A stretch of DNA of 64,000 nucleotides from Zelonia costaricensis (GCA_030849075.1 JASAOO010003504.1:1-64000), one strand, 5' to 3'. Positions 38,467 to 49,445 are shown, counted from the first letter of the stretch. Notes: generated by a model not told the origin, from the sequence alone. A program made the numbers and translations.

Positions 38467-41400
38467 ATGCTCAAGAAGTCGCCGCCACACGAGGCGGAGG
38501 GCACCTCCGCCCTCACGACGACGTCGGCCAGCGCGGAGGAGGAGACGGTACCCAGCACCAATGTCGGCCCCGGCATCCAGTCGTTCAGGGACATGCTGCG
38601 CATCGATCTGCCCGGCATCACCAGCGGGCACTGCACCTCACCCGCCAGCCCCGGCGAGCCCACTGGCACGAGCTCACCCCAGACCGCCATCTACCGCCCC
38701 GGTGAAGGCGCCTTTCACCGCGAGGCGGAGGAGCGCACGCCGCTTTCAGTGGAAGAGGATCTCGCGCGGAAGTCCGCCATTGCGCTGCTGCACGCCGGCT
38801 CCCCGCGTGGTGGGTCGGGCGGCCGCGGCCCCGACAGGACGGAGGCCCCAGCTGTCCCCACCTTCGTCACCGGTGAGAGCGCCGAGGTGCCGCGCAAGAA
38901 GCCCGCAAAGCACCTCTTCTCCAGCATCATGCGCCGCAACCGCAGCGTCCCCTCCCTCGCCGGCAACGGGCTGCAGCTGGAGATGTCCTGTGGTACACAC
39001 GAGCGCGTCAGCGGCGGGGAGCGGGACGGCGCCAATTCGTGCTCCGCTGTCGTCAACTTCAACAGCGGCAGCCTCGAGCCGCACGCCGTGGCGGCGCCCG
39101 TAACCCTCAACGCCGCAGCGCGGTCGTCGTCTGCCAATGGGACCCTCTCCAGCGCTCCAGCCTCGATGGACCGCATCGCAGGGCGTCGCGTGCTGAGCTC
39201 CGCGTCGCCTATATCGACCCCGACGCCGCCGCAGCCACAGCCGATACTCTCTGAGAAGGGCTCAACAGACAGCTCAGAGAGCGGCGGCGAGAGCGTCGGC
39301 ATGGATCTCGTCCTGCGCGACGCCTCGCGCATCCGCGGCCTGCGACTGACGTGGCTGCTTTACATGCTCATCACGATGGCCATCATCCTGTTCGTTCTCG
39401 TGCTGGTGCAGATCATCTACGAAACGAACCGCACGCTCACGCAGTCCGCCACGGAGGCGGTCCAAGCCGAGGCCTCGACTTTGCTAAACAGCGTCGACAT
39501 GCAGCAGTACGCCCTGGAGAAGCTCTTCAACATCGTGCGGGACATGAGCGTGGCGAACATAAGCACGGCGTCGCCGACGTACGCCATTATGCGCGAGACG
39601 ATCTGCACGAGTCTCTACCGCGCCCCCATCGCCTTCGTCATGTACAACGCCACCGGCGTGAAGGTGTGGAGACTGGTGTGCAAGCAGTACACGGCGGCGG
39701 GCATGCCCGCGTACTTCCCGCCCACCTCGCTGCCCGACACCGCGTCCGTGCGTGTGATGGACTACGACACGGTGGTGCTCGCCTCTCGTACCTTCTACGA
39801 CGAGCGCAACGCGAACACGTCGACGTACATGGTGATGATGGACAAGGAGACAGTTGGCCGCACGCTCTTGAACAACGACATGGCGCAGTACAGCACCGCG
39901 ACGCTGCAGTCCATCTCGGACGCCTACTTTGTGCGCTCCTGGAACATGACGGAGCCGACCATGCTCTTTCACACCCTCACCGAGAGCGCCACGCTGTACA
40001 CGCAGACCCCGACGTCGCCGAGGGCCCCGGTGCTGCAGCAGGCCTTCGCGAAGCACTGCCAGCCCGGCTCGAAGTACCTCTGGCACACCGTCACGCAGCC
40101 CATGAACCTGAGCGAGGGCTCGGACTGGTCCGTGGGCACGGCGGACTGGCCGGCGTCGACGACAAACCCCATTCCAAAGCCGTTCCTCCAGTACCACCGT
40201 GCCTGGGGTCAGCTGTCCAACGCGTTGATCTGCGGCGTCCAGTGCATCAGCGCCGAGGGGACGACGTGCGCCGCCGACAACCCCACCAACGTGTGGTTCC
40301 TGGTGTACTACCCATTGAGCCACCTGGAGTCCACGCAAACGATTGTCACCGTGGTGGGTGCCCTCAGCATCGTCGCCGTCGTGCTCTTCAGCGTCATCAT
40401 GTTCCTCGTCTACCTCAGCATCACCGTGCCGGTCAACTTCCTCCGCTACCAGCTCATCCGCGCGGTGGGCTCGAACGAGAAGGCGACGCCGTGGCAGCGC
40501 AAGATCACGCGCTGGACGTACCGCCTGTGGCTTGGCGATCTGACAGCGATCGCCCGCGCGATTTACATCCTTAGCATGTGCTTCCGGCTCAACAAGAAGT
40601 ACGTGCCCGACCACGTCCTGCGAAACCACGCGAAGGAGCTGTTCATGCGCCGCCGCAAATTCAACTTCCTCGACGAATGGGACCTGAAGGAGGAGACGAC
40701 GCTGGAGCCGGACTCGGGCTCGGAGGACGAGGTGGAGTCGCCCCTGGCCGGGGCCAGCGCGGTGATGCAGCCCTCGGAGACGCACTTCCTCTGGCGCTTC
40801 TCCGCGGCGCACGAGGTGAGCGAGTCCGGGGGGGCTGCCGGCGCGGCACCAGGGATGGCCGCCGCGGACATCCCCTCCGACTGCGCCGCTGTGGCGCCGG
40901 CGGCGACGTCGTCGATGGCGCGGGTGCCGTCGGTGCCGGTGCTCGCGGAGTTCCAGCCCATCTTTGGCGTCCGCGGCGGCCCGCTGCCGGCGGTGGCACA
41001 CGAGCCGACGCTCGCGTCGAGTCGAGTGTCGCCGGCGCGGCGCAGTGCGGCGTTCCCCTTCGAGATGTCCATCAACGCGCAAACGCTGTATGGGGAACCC
41101 GAGGAGATGCTGGGCGGGGTGCCGGAGATGTGCGCCTTCAACAACGGCAACTCCGCGACGTCGCCGTCGCGGCTGGGCAACAACGACATCATGACCATCC
41201 GCCGCGAGTACGAGTCCACCATCCTCTGCATCCGCATCCCGAGCGTGGAGCTGGCGTACCTGATCAACTACTCCGGCGCCGTGACGCAGCACCGCCGCCT
41301 CATGCGCGTCCTGCTCCACCGCATCCGCCGTCACAAGGGCGGCCTCTTCCACTGCTCCGGGGACTGCCTGGGGGCCGTGTGGAACGCCTTCGAGGGGTGC

Positions 41401-43653
41401 CCCAACCACGCCGAGTCCGCCGCCATCTGCGCGCAGGAGATCGCGAACGCCTTTGCGCCGTACCGCGCCGACGGCCTGCACATTGGTGTCGTGCTGCACC
41501 AGGGCACGCTGGTCTGCGGCACCGTGGAGTACTCGAAAACCGCCTTCGTCACGGCCTTCGGCGACGGCCCGCGGGAGGCGCTGGCGGTCGCCGAGCTCGC
41601 CGCGAACGTGAACACGCTAAACGTGCTTGTCACGGAGCCGGTCAAGCAGGCCCTGTCGGGGATGTACGACTGCAACATCGTGGACGTTGTCCAGCTGCCC
41701 AACTCGGCGCATCCGCTCCTCCTCTTCGAGCTTGGCGGCAGCCGCTCGCCGGAGAAGTCGCCGTGCGGCACGCCGCTGCTGCCCGTCTCGCAGCGGACGC
41801 AGTTCGCCATCGAGTACGCCAGGGCCTTCGCGCAGTTCCGCAACCACGAGTTTGCAGAAGCGCTGCAGAGCATCCAGCACATGCGCGCGACGCTGGGGGT
41901 GCGGAGCGAGCACCTGCTGCGCCGGCTCGAGCGGCTCTGCCTCTTCTTCGCCACAAAGCCCGCAACCCTCCCGCGGCCGTACCACCGCCCTTTCCCTGCG
42001 TGGGTGAACTACGAGGCCATCGCGCAGGCGGGCCTCCAAAACGACTCGCGCCTCGCCGCCCTCCAGAACGACAGCATGCTCGCCCGCAGCGTCAACCGCA
42101 GCGTCGTGTACCAGGCGGTGCCGGCGCTGCGCAACGACCTCGAGTACATCCGCGACTTCAAGGAGGAGCTGCAGGCTAACATGCGCCGCCTCGTCTCGCC
42201 GCGGCGGCACAAGGGCAAGAGCGGCGATGGCGGGTCGCCGCTGCTGGACGACGGCTCCACGCACACGCCCAACAGCCGGCGCTCCACGCCGTCCCTGCGG
42301 CGCGCCCCGCTGCCGACGCCGCCCAGCGTTGGGGTGCTGTCGGTGGCCAGCGACGACCTGTCTGAGCCGGTGGCCGCCACCGCGTCGCCGCCGTCGCACG
42401 CCGCGGAGACGGTCGACCCTGCGGAGATCAGCCTGCCCCCGCCGCTGCTGTCGCGGCCCATCTCGGTGCCGTCACTGCAGCTCGCTGCCGCATCGACGCC
42501 GGCTGCCATGGTGACGGCGTCCACCTCCACGAAGGCGTGCGAGGCGGAGCAGGCGGCGTCGCTGCAGTCGTCGCTGCACGACATGCCCTCCCTCTCGCAC
42601 CGCTTCTCCGTCACCCACGGCATCACGAACCTCCCGCCCGTCGCCCTCGCCGGGACGCCGGACGTCTTTGGGGAGCCGCCCATACTGCTGCCGCGCACGC
42701 ATAGCCACAGCGAGTCGATCCACAGCTCCGCACCGGCGGACCCGGCGACGTGCTCCATCATCCAGTCCGCAGGTCTGTCCTTCCAGGAGACGACGGGCGG
42801 CATGCACAGCCTGCGCGTGCGCGATGCGGCGCTGCCGGCCGAAATCAAAGCGAAGAACGGCACCACGTACCTGCGCAGCACTCGCATCCTCGGCAAGGGC
42901 TCCTTCGGCTCGGTCTACCTCGGCATGGACGCGCACTCGGGTCGGCTTGTCGCCATCAAGTTCCTGCCGATGCCAAGCGACGAGTCGGGCATGGAGGTGA
43001 TCGAGGCGGAGGTGCTGATCCTGCAGCGCGTGAACGACACGCACGTTGTGCAGCTCCTGTCGTACGCCTTTGAGGGCGACACGATCGTCATCGTAATGGA
43101 GTGCATGCTTGCCGGCTCGCTGCAGAACATGATCTCCGCGTTCCGCACGATCCCAAGCTCGACGGCGCGTGTGTTTATGCGCGATGTGCTGCGCGGGCTG
43201 AGCAAGTTGCACTCGATGGGGGTCATCCACCGCGACATGAAGCCGCAGAACGTGCTGCTCAGCCTCGCGGGCAACTGCAAAATCTCGGACTTCGGTGCCT
43301 CGGCGTGGCTGCAGGAGCTGGCCCGCAAGGAGTCACGCGGCGAGGTGTGCGGCACGCCGGTGTACCTGGCGCCCGAGGCGGCGCGTGGCGGCCCAGTTAT
43401 GGAGAGCGACATTTGGAGTTGCGGCATCATGTTCCTGCAGATGATCACAGGCCGGCTTCCGTACGCGCCCGAGCAGCTCGCCGCCGGCGCCGCCGCGCTG
43501 GTGTTTCAGATCGGCAGCGGCATCGCACAGCCGAATGTTCCGGACGGCTTGGGCGAGTTGGATGCTGAGTTTGTGCGTGCGTGCCTCCACACAAACCCGA
43601 CCAAGCGCGCGTCTGCTGCGGTCCTGTTGCAGCTGGCCCTCTTCACGGTCTGA
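38467..43653 (+). CDS. receptor-like Ser/Thr kinase with ectodomain and degenerate cyclase-like domain
   Basis: 1728 residues. Residues 1-285 are disordered and Ser/Pro-rich. TM1 is near 293-318 (LLYMLITMAIILFVLVLV). A 300-residue loop carries about six N-glycosylation sequons (NRT, NIS, NAT, NTS, NMT, NLS), so it is probably extracellular, and may be a Cache-like sensor. TM2 is near 624-652. A class III cyclase-like domain at about 913-1095 keeps the second metal Asp (SGDCLG, Asp966) but has Arg923 at the first (CIRIPS), so it should not make cyclic AMP. A Ser/Pro-rich linker leads to a protein kinase domain at about 1467-1715, closest in appearance to STE11/MAP3K kinases, with GKGSFGSVYLG, VAIK (Lys1498), HRDMKPQN (Asp1590) and DFG (Asp1608), all intact. 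The architecture resembles receptor kinases built independently of animal ones. Start 38467 chosen because sequence upstream to 38314 is spacer-like. Confidence 0.88.
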   Translation: MLKKSPPHEAEGTSALTTTSASAEEETVPSTNVGPGIQSFRDMLRIDLPGITSGHCTSPASPGEPTGTSSPQTAIYRPGEGAFHREAEERTPLSVEEDLARKSAIALLHAGSPRGGSGGRGPDRTEAPAVPTFVTGESAEVPRKKPAKHLFSSIMRRNRSVPSLAGNGLQLEMSCGTHERVSGGERDGANSCSAVVNFNSGSLEPHAVAAPVTLNAAARSSSANGTLSSAPASMDRIAGRRVLSSASPISTPTPPQPQPILSEKGSTDSSESGGESVGMDLVLRDASRIRGLRLTWLLYMLITMAIILFVLVLVQIIYETNRTLTQSATEAVQAEASTLLNSVDMQQYALEKLFNIVRDMSVANISTASPTYAIMRETICTSLYRAPIAFVMYNATGVKVWRLVCKQYTAAGMPAYFPPTSLPDTASVRVMDYDTVVLASRTFYDERNANTSTYMVMMDKETVGRTLLNNDMAQYSTATLQSISDAYFVRSWNMTEPTMLFHTLTESATLYTQTPTSPRAPVLQQAFAKHCQPGSKYLWHTVTQPMNLSEGSDWSVGTADWPASTTNPIPKPFLQYHRAWGQLSNALICGVQCISAEGTTCAADNPTNVWFLVYYPLSHLESTQTIVTVVGALSIVAVVLFSVIMFLVYLSITVPVNFLRYQLIRAVGSNEKATPWQRKITRWTYRLWLGDLTAIARAIYILSMCFRLNKKYVPDHVLRNHAKELFMRRRKFNFLDEWDLKEETTLEPDSGSEDEVESPLAGASAVMQPSETHFLWRFSAAHEVSESGGAAGAAPGMAAADIPSDCAAVAPAATSSMARVPSVPVLAEFQPIFGVRGGPLPAVAHEPTLASSRVSPARRSAAFPFEMSINAQTLYGEPEEMLGGVPEMCAFNNGNSATSPSRLGNNDIMTIRREYESTILCIRIPSVELAYLINYSGAVTQHRRLMRVLLHRIRRHKGGLFHCSGDCLGAVWNAFEGCPNHAESAAICAQEIANAFAPYRADGLHIGVVLHQGTLVCGTVEYSKTAFVTAFGDGPREALAVAELAANVNTLNVLVTEPVKQALSGMYDCNIVDVVQLPNSAHPLLLFELGGSRSPEKSPCGTPLLPVSQRTQFAIEYARAFAQFRNHEFAEALQSIQHMRATLGVRSEHLLRRLERLCLFFATKPATLPRPYHRPFPAWVNYEAIAQAGLQNDSRLAALQNDSMLARSVNRSVVYQAVPALRNDLEYIRDFKEELQANMRRLVSPRRHKGKSGDGGSPLLDDGSTHTPNSRRSTPSLRRAPLPTPPSVGVLSVASDDLSEPVAATASPPSHAAETVDPAEISLPPPLLSRPISVPSLQLAAASTPAAMVTASTSTKACEAEQAASLQSSLHDMPSLSHRFSVTHGITNLPPVALAGTPDVFGEPPILLPRTHSHSESIHSSAPADPATCSIIQSAGLSFQETTGGMHSLRVRDAALPAEIKAKNGTTYLRSTRILGKGSFGSVYLGMDAHSGRLVAIKFLPMPSDESGMEVIEAEVLILQRVNDTHVVQLLSYAFEGDTIVIVMECMLAGSLQNMISAFRTIPSSTARVFMRDVLRGLSKLHSMGVIHRDMKPQNVLLSLAGNCKISDFGASAWLQELARKESRGEVCGTPVYLAPEAARGGPVMESDIWSCGIMFLQMITGRLPYAPEQLAAGAAALVFQIGSGIAQPNVPDGLGELDAEFVRACLHTNPTKRASAAVLLQLALFTV

Positions 43654-44391
43654 TGGGCACGTGTACGTGATTGCGCAAGTACGCAGAGGACGCTCACACG
43701 CAGAGGAGGGGAGGGCAGGGAGAAAGGCACTGGGACCGCTCCCTCATTGCAGCTGTTTGCGGGCGCAGCGTCAGGCCGACTTCCTCTTCGCCTCTTCTTC
43801 TCCTTTCATGTTCCCCCGGTGCCGACAACGCGGCAGCGCAGCGAGGTGTGCTGCCCTGTTGTGTTGTGTGCGCCGCACGGCGCTGCCCCTCCTCCTCCTC
43901 CGGTCCTCCGCTCCTGCCGTCCCCCTCTCTCACGCGCTTTCCTCTCTGCGTGCTGCACTGCCCTCCTCCCCTCCGTCCTCGTCTCGCAGCGCTGCGGCTC
44001 AGCACGGGTGCGCGTGCCTGTGCACCAACATCTGCGTCTGTGTGTGTGTGTGTGGGGGGGGGGAGGGGCGTACCTTCCCGGCGTGCTATGGCGGCCTCTG
44101 CCTCGCGTCTCTCTCTCCCTCCCACCGACCCGTGAAACGCAGTTCGATCTGCTGACGTCGGTTTGGCGTCACTCCCCCCCCCCCCCTCCCTCCCTCCCTC
44201 CTCTGCGCTCGTGCGCGTTGGTGCGGGTGACATCGGTCTCGCTCTATTCACCCCCTTCTATATATCTGCCAAACCACCCCAAACACGGTGGCTGCCTATT
44301 TCGCTGTGTGCGCGCGGCGGCCCTCCCGCCTTTTGGAGTGTGCGCGAGATTCTGAATGTGTGTGTGTGTGTTTCGGTATCTTTGTGTGTGT

Positions 44392-44395
<4 letters not shown>

Positions 44396-44425
<30 letters not shown>
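44396..44425 (+). repeat. (GT)n microsatellite
   Basis: About 15 GT units on the coding strand in the spacer downstream of the receptor-like kinase, with shorter GT runs just before it (44357-44390). Confidence 0.9.
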
Positions 44426-44426
<1 letters not shown>

Positions 44427-46413
44427 CGTTAATGAATGTGTTGGTGTGCCTCCTACTCCTTTCGAGCTCTTTTCCCATCCCTACCACGGAGCGCCGCATC
44501 GTGACGAGGCTGCGTCGGTGTGTGGCCGTGTCTCAGCCTCTCCTCCTCGCTGCCATCATGCGTCGTGGAAGGTCGCTCTCGCGCCTCTGCTTGTGTCTCG
44601 TGACGGCGATGATGGGGCGGGGAGGCCCCTCGTGAACACGCGCGCACGCGTGCGCCGCCGCACTGAAGGGGTGTGGGGTCGCCACGCTGCTTTCTACCAT
44701 TTTATTGCGGACCTTTTTTCTTCTCACTTCACGCTGACCGTTTGCGCTGGCGCCGACGCATGTGTGCGCACACGCGTGTGTATGTGTGTAGCTGCGTGAA
44801 GTGGTGCCGAGGTGCCCCCTTCCCCCGGCCTCCCCACACTTCCTTCTCCTTCCTTTCCGTGCCACAGTGTCCTTCTTCTGCCTACCCGGCCCGCCCGCGT
44901 GTCGGCATCACCTGCACGCCACTCATCTCGGCGTCTTCTCTTCTCTCGCCAACGGAACGTCCCACCGCGGTGTCTGGCCGCGCGCTTGCTTGTCACCGTT
45001 TCTACGAGTGTGTGTGAGTGTGTGTGTGGGTGTGTGTGTTGATGGTGCGAGAGCTACGCGGCGGGGAGATCCAACGCCGCTGCGGGTGCATCCGTCACGA
45101 GTAGTGTGCGCGCAGTGCGACAACGGGTGGGCAAGAGCAGGGAGAGTCTGTGCATTGTGGAGGGGCCGAGGACGGAGTCGCTGGCAGCCGCCTCCATCTT
45201 ACGCACGCGCCATCGACGCCGTCCCCCACCCTCCCCCCCCTCGCTGCGCCCCTCGCCACGCGCACCCCACACTCGAGACTGCGTCCCCTCCCCTCTCCAT
45301 CCTCGCACCGCCACACTCTCTGCTCTTCTTTCCCCCATCTCTTGGGCACCACCGCCACCACGTGTGCACGTGACGCGCTCGCCTGCGCCGCCCATCTCGA
45401 GAGGCACGTGCGCTGCCGCCGATCCCCCCCCCCCCCGTAGTGCACCATTTCGGTGTGTTGACGTACACCGTGGTCACGGGTGTGTGTGTGACGAGAACAC
45501 CGCGGCGCACCTCGGCACACCCCGCGCCGCCTCCCTGTCCTTACTGCCCCTGTCTTCGTTTTGGTTCTTCTTCGCCTTTCCTTTTCTCTCCCCGTCGTCT
45601 TGCTGTCGTTTGCGTGACGCCAGTGCGTGTGGTCACCCCCCGCCCCGCACCCACCACCTTCTCTACCATCTCCCCCCCCCACCAGCCCGCTTTCCTCGTA
45701 GATGCCAAGCTTGGGCACAAATGGCGAGGCGGGGCGGGGGAGCACCGGGTGATGGGAGGGGAGGGGAACAACGCGTCGCACGCGTAGAGTCGGGAAGCGC
45801 GGCGGCTTCCAGATCTGTAGACGCCGACGCGGCGCGCTCCTCCCTCCGCCCCGCCCCGCCACCCCAACACGTAACGGTGCGTACCGTCCCCCTGTTTTTT
45901 CGTTGCTGTGCCCTGTGGTGGATGGCGCCTCTGTCGCCCCCGCACACACCTCCCTCCCTCCCCACCTCCAGTCTCTCCACGCAAACATCTCCGTCCTACT
46001 TCCGTCCCGCCCCGCCCCCCACCTCCTTCGTCCTCACTCCACTGCCATCCCCGCAGGCGCAAACGCTACCGCGGATCACCGTGGAGGACAGGGCCACGGG
46101 GCGCAGGGCCGGTGGTGGTACGGAGATGGAGACGACAACCAGCCAGCGACCTCCCCCCCCCCCTTGTGTCCCCATGTATACGTCTGTGCAGCGACGCGCG
46201 TGTTCTCCCTGCTGTAACTGCACTGCATCCTCCCTGCTCTGAACGCCTGTCGTGCGCCTGTGCGTGTGTGTACGTGCCCGTAACTGTGTGGCTGTGTAGC
46301 TGTGTGTCTGTGTGTTGCTTGGCACGGACTGTACTTGTGCTGGATGCGTCGTTGAACTCATCAATCCGTTCTCCTGTCACCCACTTTATGGTTCTCCTTT
46401 GCTCCCAAACGCT

Positions 46414-46626
46414 TCTCGCGGCGCGGTGACGTCCACACGTCCGCGCATGGCCGCGTATCTCTACGCCCCCCCCCCCACCCCAAGTCCCGCCCCTCCACAC
46501 CCTGTTTGCTGCCCCCACANTCTCGCGGCGCGGTGACGTCCACACGTCCGCGCATGGCCGCGTATCTCTACGCCCCCCCCCCCACCCCAAGTCCCGCCCC
46601 TCCACACCCTGTTTGCTGCCCCCACA
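46414..46626. repeat. 106-bp exact duplication either side of a single N (assembly artefact likely)
   Basis: Bases 46414-46519 and 46521-46626 are identical, including an 11-C homopolymer, and are separated only by an N at 46520. Two contig ends covering the same sequence joined through a nominal gap would look like this. A genuine tandem repeat is possible but less likely. Confidence 0.9.
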
Positions 46627-47510
46627 CTCCCACACTCCGTGTACCGCCTCTACTTGCCTTCTTTTACTGGATCGCGTACGCCGCACGTGGATGCGGTGCG
46701 CTCCTGTGGCGGTGGTGGTGGTGGTGACAGTGGACGACGGGGCGAAGGACGTACGGCGCTGCCGGCCGGTATCGACGGGTTGACAGGGGTGGGCTGCGGC
46801 TGCAATGGCAGCAGCACTATACCCGCCACCCCTGCGCCCCCCCCCCCACGGCGTGTCGTGCCATGACGCCCACTCTTCCACTCTTTCCTGTCTCGGGAAG
46901 ATCGCCTCCTCAATTCGAACACCAAACACACGCACACACAAGGACAAATGCAAGTGCGCAGACATGCGCAGCGGCACTGCTGAACGCATCCGCCGATGCC
47001 CTGTTGCCCCATATCTGCTTTCCGCGTGCTACGGCAGGGCAAGAGTGCGATGGTGTGGGGAGTTTACGTGGGCGAGGCGGCGGGTTGTCGCCGGCGCCAC
47101 GCATCGGCTGTCGGACCAGCGAAGCCTCCACCATCGTCATGCCGGCGTACCTGCGCGCACGCCTTGCGCCTCACTCTCCCCCCTTCTGTTGCTCGGAACT
47201 TGCCGCGAAAGCGAGGTGCAACACGTGTTCCTCCGTCCTTCCATCACCTCCTCGCTTCAACGCACGCTCTGCCACTTCCTTCTCCCCCACCCTCTCACGC
47301 TCTCCGCAGTACAACCGCAGCCTGCCGTGCGAACCGCTGCAGTGGCCTCATCTTGGCACCCCCTTCCCCCTCTCCGCACACCCTCCACGTCCACCGACGC
47401 ACACGCACACCGGCCAACACGCTCTGTCTCTCCCCTTCTACCTCACCGCCTCTCCCCCCCCCCAACTCCCACCGCTGCCCCTCCCTCCTCGCGTGCCCTG
47501 TGCCCGGCCT

Positions 47511-49445
47511 ATGAGGCGCTGTGTGCGCTACGCGTGGGCCGCCCGCCGCTGGCGGTGCTTGGCGCTGCCGACGGCGGCTGCCCCGGCCTCTCCGAGCGAT
47601 GCTGCCCACCTCTGCGGCAGCAGCCTCGCCACGTCGCCGCGTCTGTGCGCCACCACCGCCGTGCCCAGCTCGTCCGCAGCGGAGGTGGCGCGCGGCGGCG
47701 ATGGCGGCGAGGCCGAGGAGCCCGTGGTGAACGCGCACCTCGCACAGGACACGCGTGCGCTGCAGCTGCTGCGGGGCATTGCGCCGGCCAGCACGCTGGA
47801 GGACATTCAAACGATGCTGCGCAGCGCCAAGAACGCCAAGGAGGTGCGGGCGGTGCTGGAGAAGGTTGTCTACCCGCACCACCTCTGCTTCGACGTGTTG
47901 AATGGGCACGGCTTCCGCGTCGGGGTGCTGCAGGTGCTGACAGCCGTGGCGCCGAACACGTCATGCATGCATGAGTGGTTCGACTGCGTCCACCGCTTCC
48001 GCCGGCTCAGCTTTGTGCTCACCCGCACCTTCGCCGCGGAGGGCTTCACGACGATCCGCCACTGGCTCACACGCGAGTTTGTGCATCGCGGCCGCTCGCC
48101 GACAATCGTGACGGACGGCACGTCACACATCAAGGAGCTGATGCACTGGTGCCTGGAGGACCGCCTCGTCTTCGACCATGTCCTGTACGCCCGCATCGTG
48201 TTTTTGTTGACCATGATTGTGAGCTACTTTGATCGGCAGAACCTGTACCGCGCCTCCTTCTCGGCTGACTTCGTGCGGCGCGACGGTATTGTTGTGGAGT
48301 GGGTCGTCACGAACGAGCGCTGCGTCGACTTCGACGAGTGCGTGCTGCAATGCGACGCGGTGATGGAGGAGGTGCTGGAGCAGATGCGCAACGACATCCC
48401 CTCGCGGCCGCCCTTCAGCTTCATGTACCGCCTCGCCGACTACTACTTCGCCACCGACAACGTGGAGAAGATGATCGCCGTGATGGAGGATGCGGAGAGC
48501 GCCGGCACGAACGTCGCAGAGAGCACGACCGCGAAGCTGATGCAGCTCGCCTGCGCCTTCAACTACCCGCAGGTGCCCGAGCTGCTGCTGCGCTGGCGCG
48601 TGCTGCCCCCGCAGTGCGTGCTGGCCACACCCGACATGAGCCGACTCCTCTTCTTCTACGGTCGCGCGGGCGGCGGGCTGCCGTGCCCGCACTGTGGCGA
48701 GCCGTACAATCACCGCAACGTGAACGTGTACTGCTGGCTGCAGACCCCACCGCACCAGCGTCAGTGCCCGGCGCTCCGCCTCGCGCGGCTCCAGAAGGGC
48801 GTGCTCGAAGAGGCAAAGGAGCTGCCGCAGAACGCGGACTGGTCCGGCCAGGCCTTCCACCTCCGCGACCTCTCCAGCGCCCGCGCCATTGCGTGGTCGG
48901 CGACCGAGTGGCGCGGCTTCCTGCTGTGCTGCATGTTCTCGCCCCGCGCGATGGAGGCGAAGGGGCTGATGGAGAAGCACCTCGCCCCCACCGAGATGGA
49001 CGACTTCCTCCGTGCGACGTGCCTGCGCCTGCTGCGCCACCACGCGCCCGCCGAGGCGTGGCCGACACTGCAGTCGTGGCGGCAGCTGAACTGCCACATG
49101 TCGCCGATCGGGCTGCAGGAGGCGCTGATGGCGGCGGCCATGATCGGCGACGCCGCAACTCGCCTGGCGCACATGAAGGCGGTGTGGGCGCTGCTGATCG
49201 AGCGGGACAGCTACGTGATGCCGTTCACAAAGCGCCTCTACAGGCGCCGCGCCGAGGAGCTGGCGGCCAGCGACGCGGCCGACCCGGCGGCGGAGGGCGC
49301 GGCGACACGGGCGAAGTGCGCGGAGATGATGGAGACGGTCATCACGATGCAGCCGCGTCACGTGTCGCTGCTGGACATGAAGGACAGCGCGAGCGACTTC
49401 GTGGTGGGCGTCCGTCGCAAGAACGTCTACCACCCCAGCACCTAG
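47511..49445 (+). CDS. mitochondrial PPR-like helical repeat protein with CxxC motif
   Basis: 644 residues. The N-terminus MRRCVRYAWAARRWRCLALP is strongly basic and hydrophobic, a clear mitochondrial presequence. The body is helical; the stretch FSFMYRLADYYFATDNVEKMIAVMEDAESAGTNV followed by AKLMQLACAFNYPQVPELLLRW (about 303-365) has the two-helix spacing of pentatricopeptide repeats. A potential zinc site, LPCPHCGEPYNHRNVNVYC, lies near 388-406. The end is DFVVGVRRKNVYHPST. Kinetoplastids have many PPR proteins in mitoribosomes and RNA editing or processing complexes; this may be one (KRIPP-like), but the exact complex is not determinable. The frame is open upstream to 46863 with spacer-type composition, so ATG 47511 is chosen. 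Confidence 0.75.
   Translation: MRRCVRYAWAARRWRCLALPTAAAPASPSDAAHLCGSSLATSPRLCATTAVPSSSAAEVARGGDGGEAEEPVVNAHLAQDTRALQLLRGIAPASTLEDIQTMLRSAKNAKEVRAVLEKVVYPHHLCFDVLNGHGFRVGVLQVLTAVAPNTSCMHEWFDCVHRFRRLSFVLTRTFAAEGFTTIRHWLTREFVHRGRSPTIVTDGTSHIKELMHWCLEDRLVFDHVLYARIVFLLTMIVSYFDRQNLYRASFSADFVRRDGIVVEWVVTNERCVDFDECVLQCDAVMEEVLEQMRNDIPSRPPFSFMYRLADYYFATDNVEKMIAVMEDAESAGTNVAESTTAKLMQLACAFNYPQVPELLLRWRVLPPQCVLATPDMSRLLFFYGRAGGGLPCPHCGEPYNHRNVNVYCWLQTPPHQRQCPALRLARLQKGVLEEAKELPQNADWSGQAFHLRDLSSARAIAWSATEWRGFLLCCMFSPRAMEAKGLMEKHLAPTEMDDFLRATCLRLLRHHAPAEAWPTLQSWRQLNCHMSPIGLQEALMAAAMIGDAATRLAHMKAVWALLIERDSYVMPFTKRLYRRRAEELAASDAADPAAEGAATRAKCAEMMETVITMQPRHVSLLDMKDSASDFVVGVRRKNVYHPST

Larger units (their letters stand above)
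43654..47510. other. 3.9 kb intergenic spacer, no gene recognised
   Basis: Contains C/T tracts, a (GT)n stretch at 44396-44425, G/C-homopolymers and the N-flanked 106-bp duplication at 46414-46626. Long plus-strand frames (45106-46242 and the extension of the following gene to 46863) have Pro/Ser/His/Arg-rich low-complexity composition from pyrimidine tracts and are not convincing. AG at 47308-47309 behind a C/T tract is an acceptor candidate for the PPR-like gene. Unusually long for this unit. Confidence 0.55.

Noticed and set aside
39484..41499. 671-codon minus-strand frame inside the receptor-like kinase
   Set aside because: Antisense shadow without motifs; the kinase frame is supported by TM, cyclase-like and kinase signatures.
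45106..46242. 378-codon plus-strand frame in the 3.9 kb spacer
   Set aside because: Pro/Ser/Arg/Thr-rich translation of C/T tracts, no domain, overlapped by equally long frames in the other phases.
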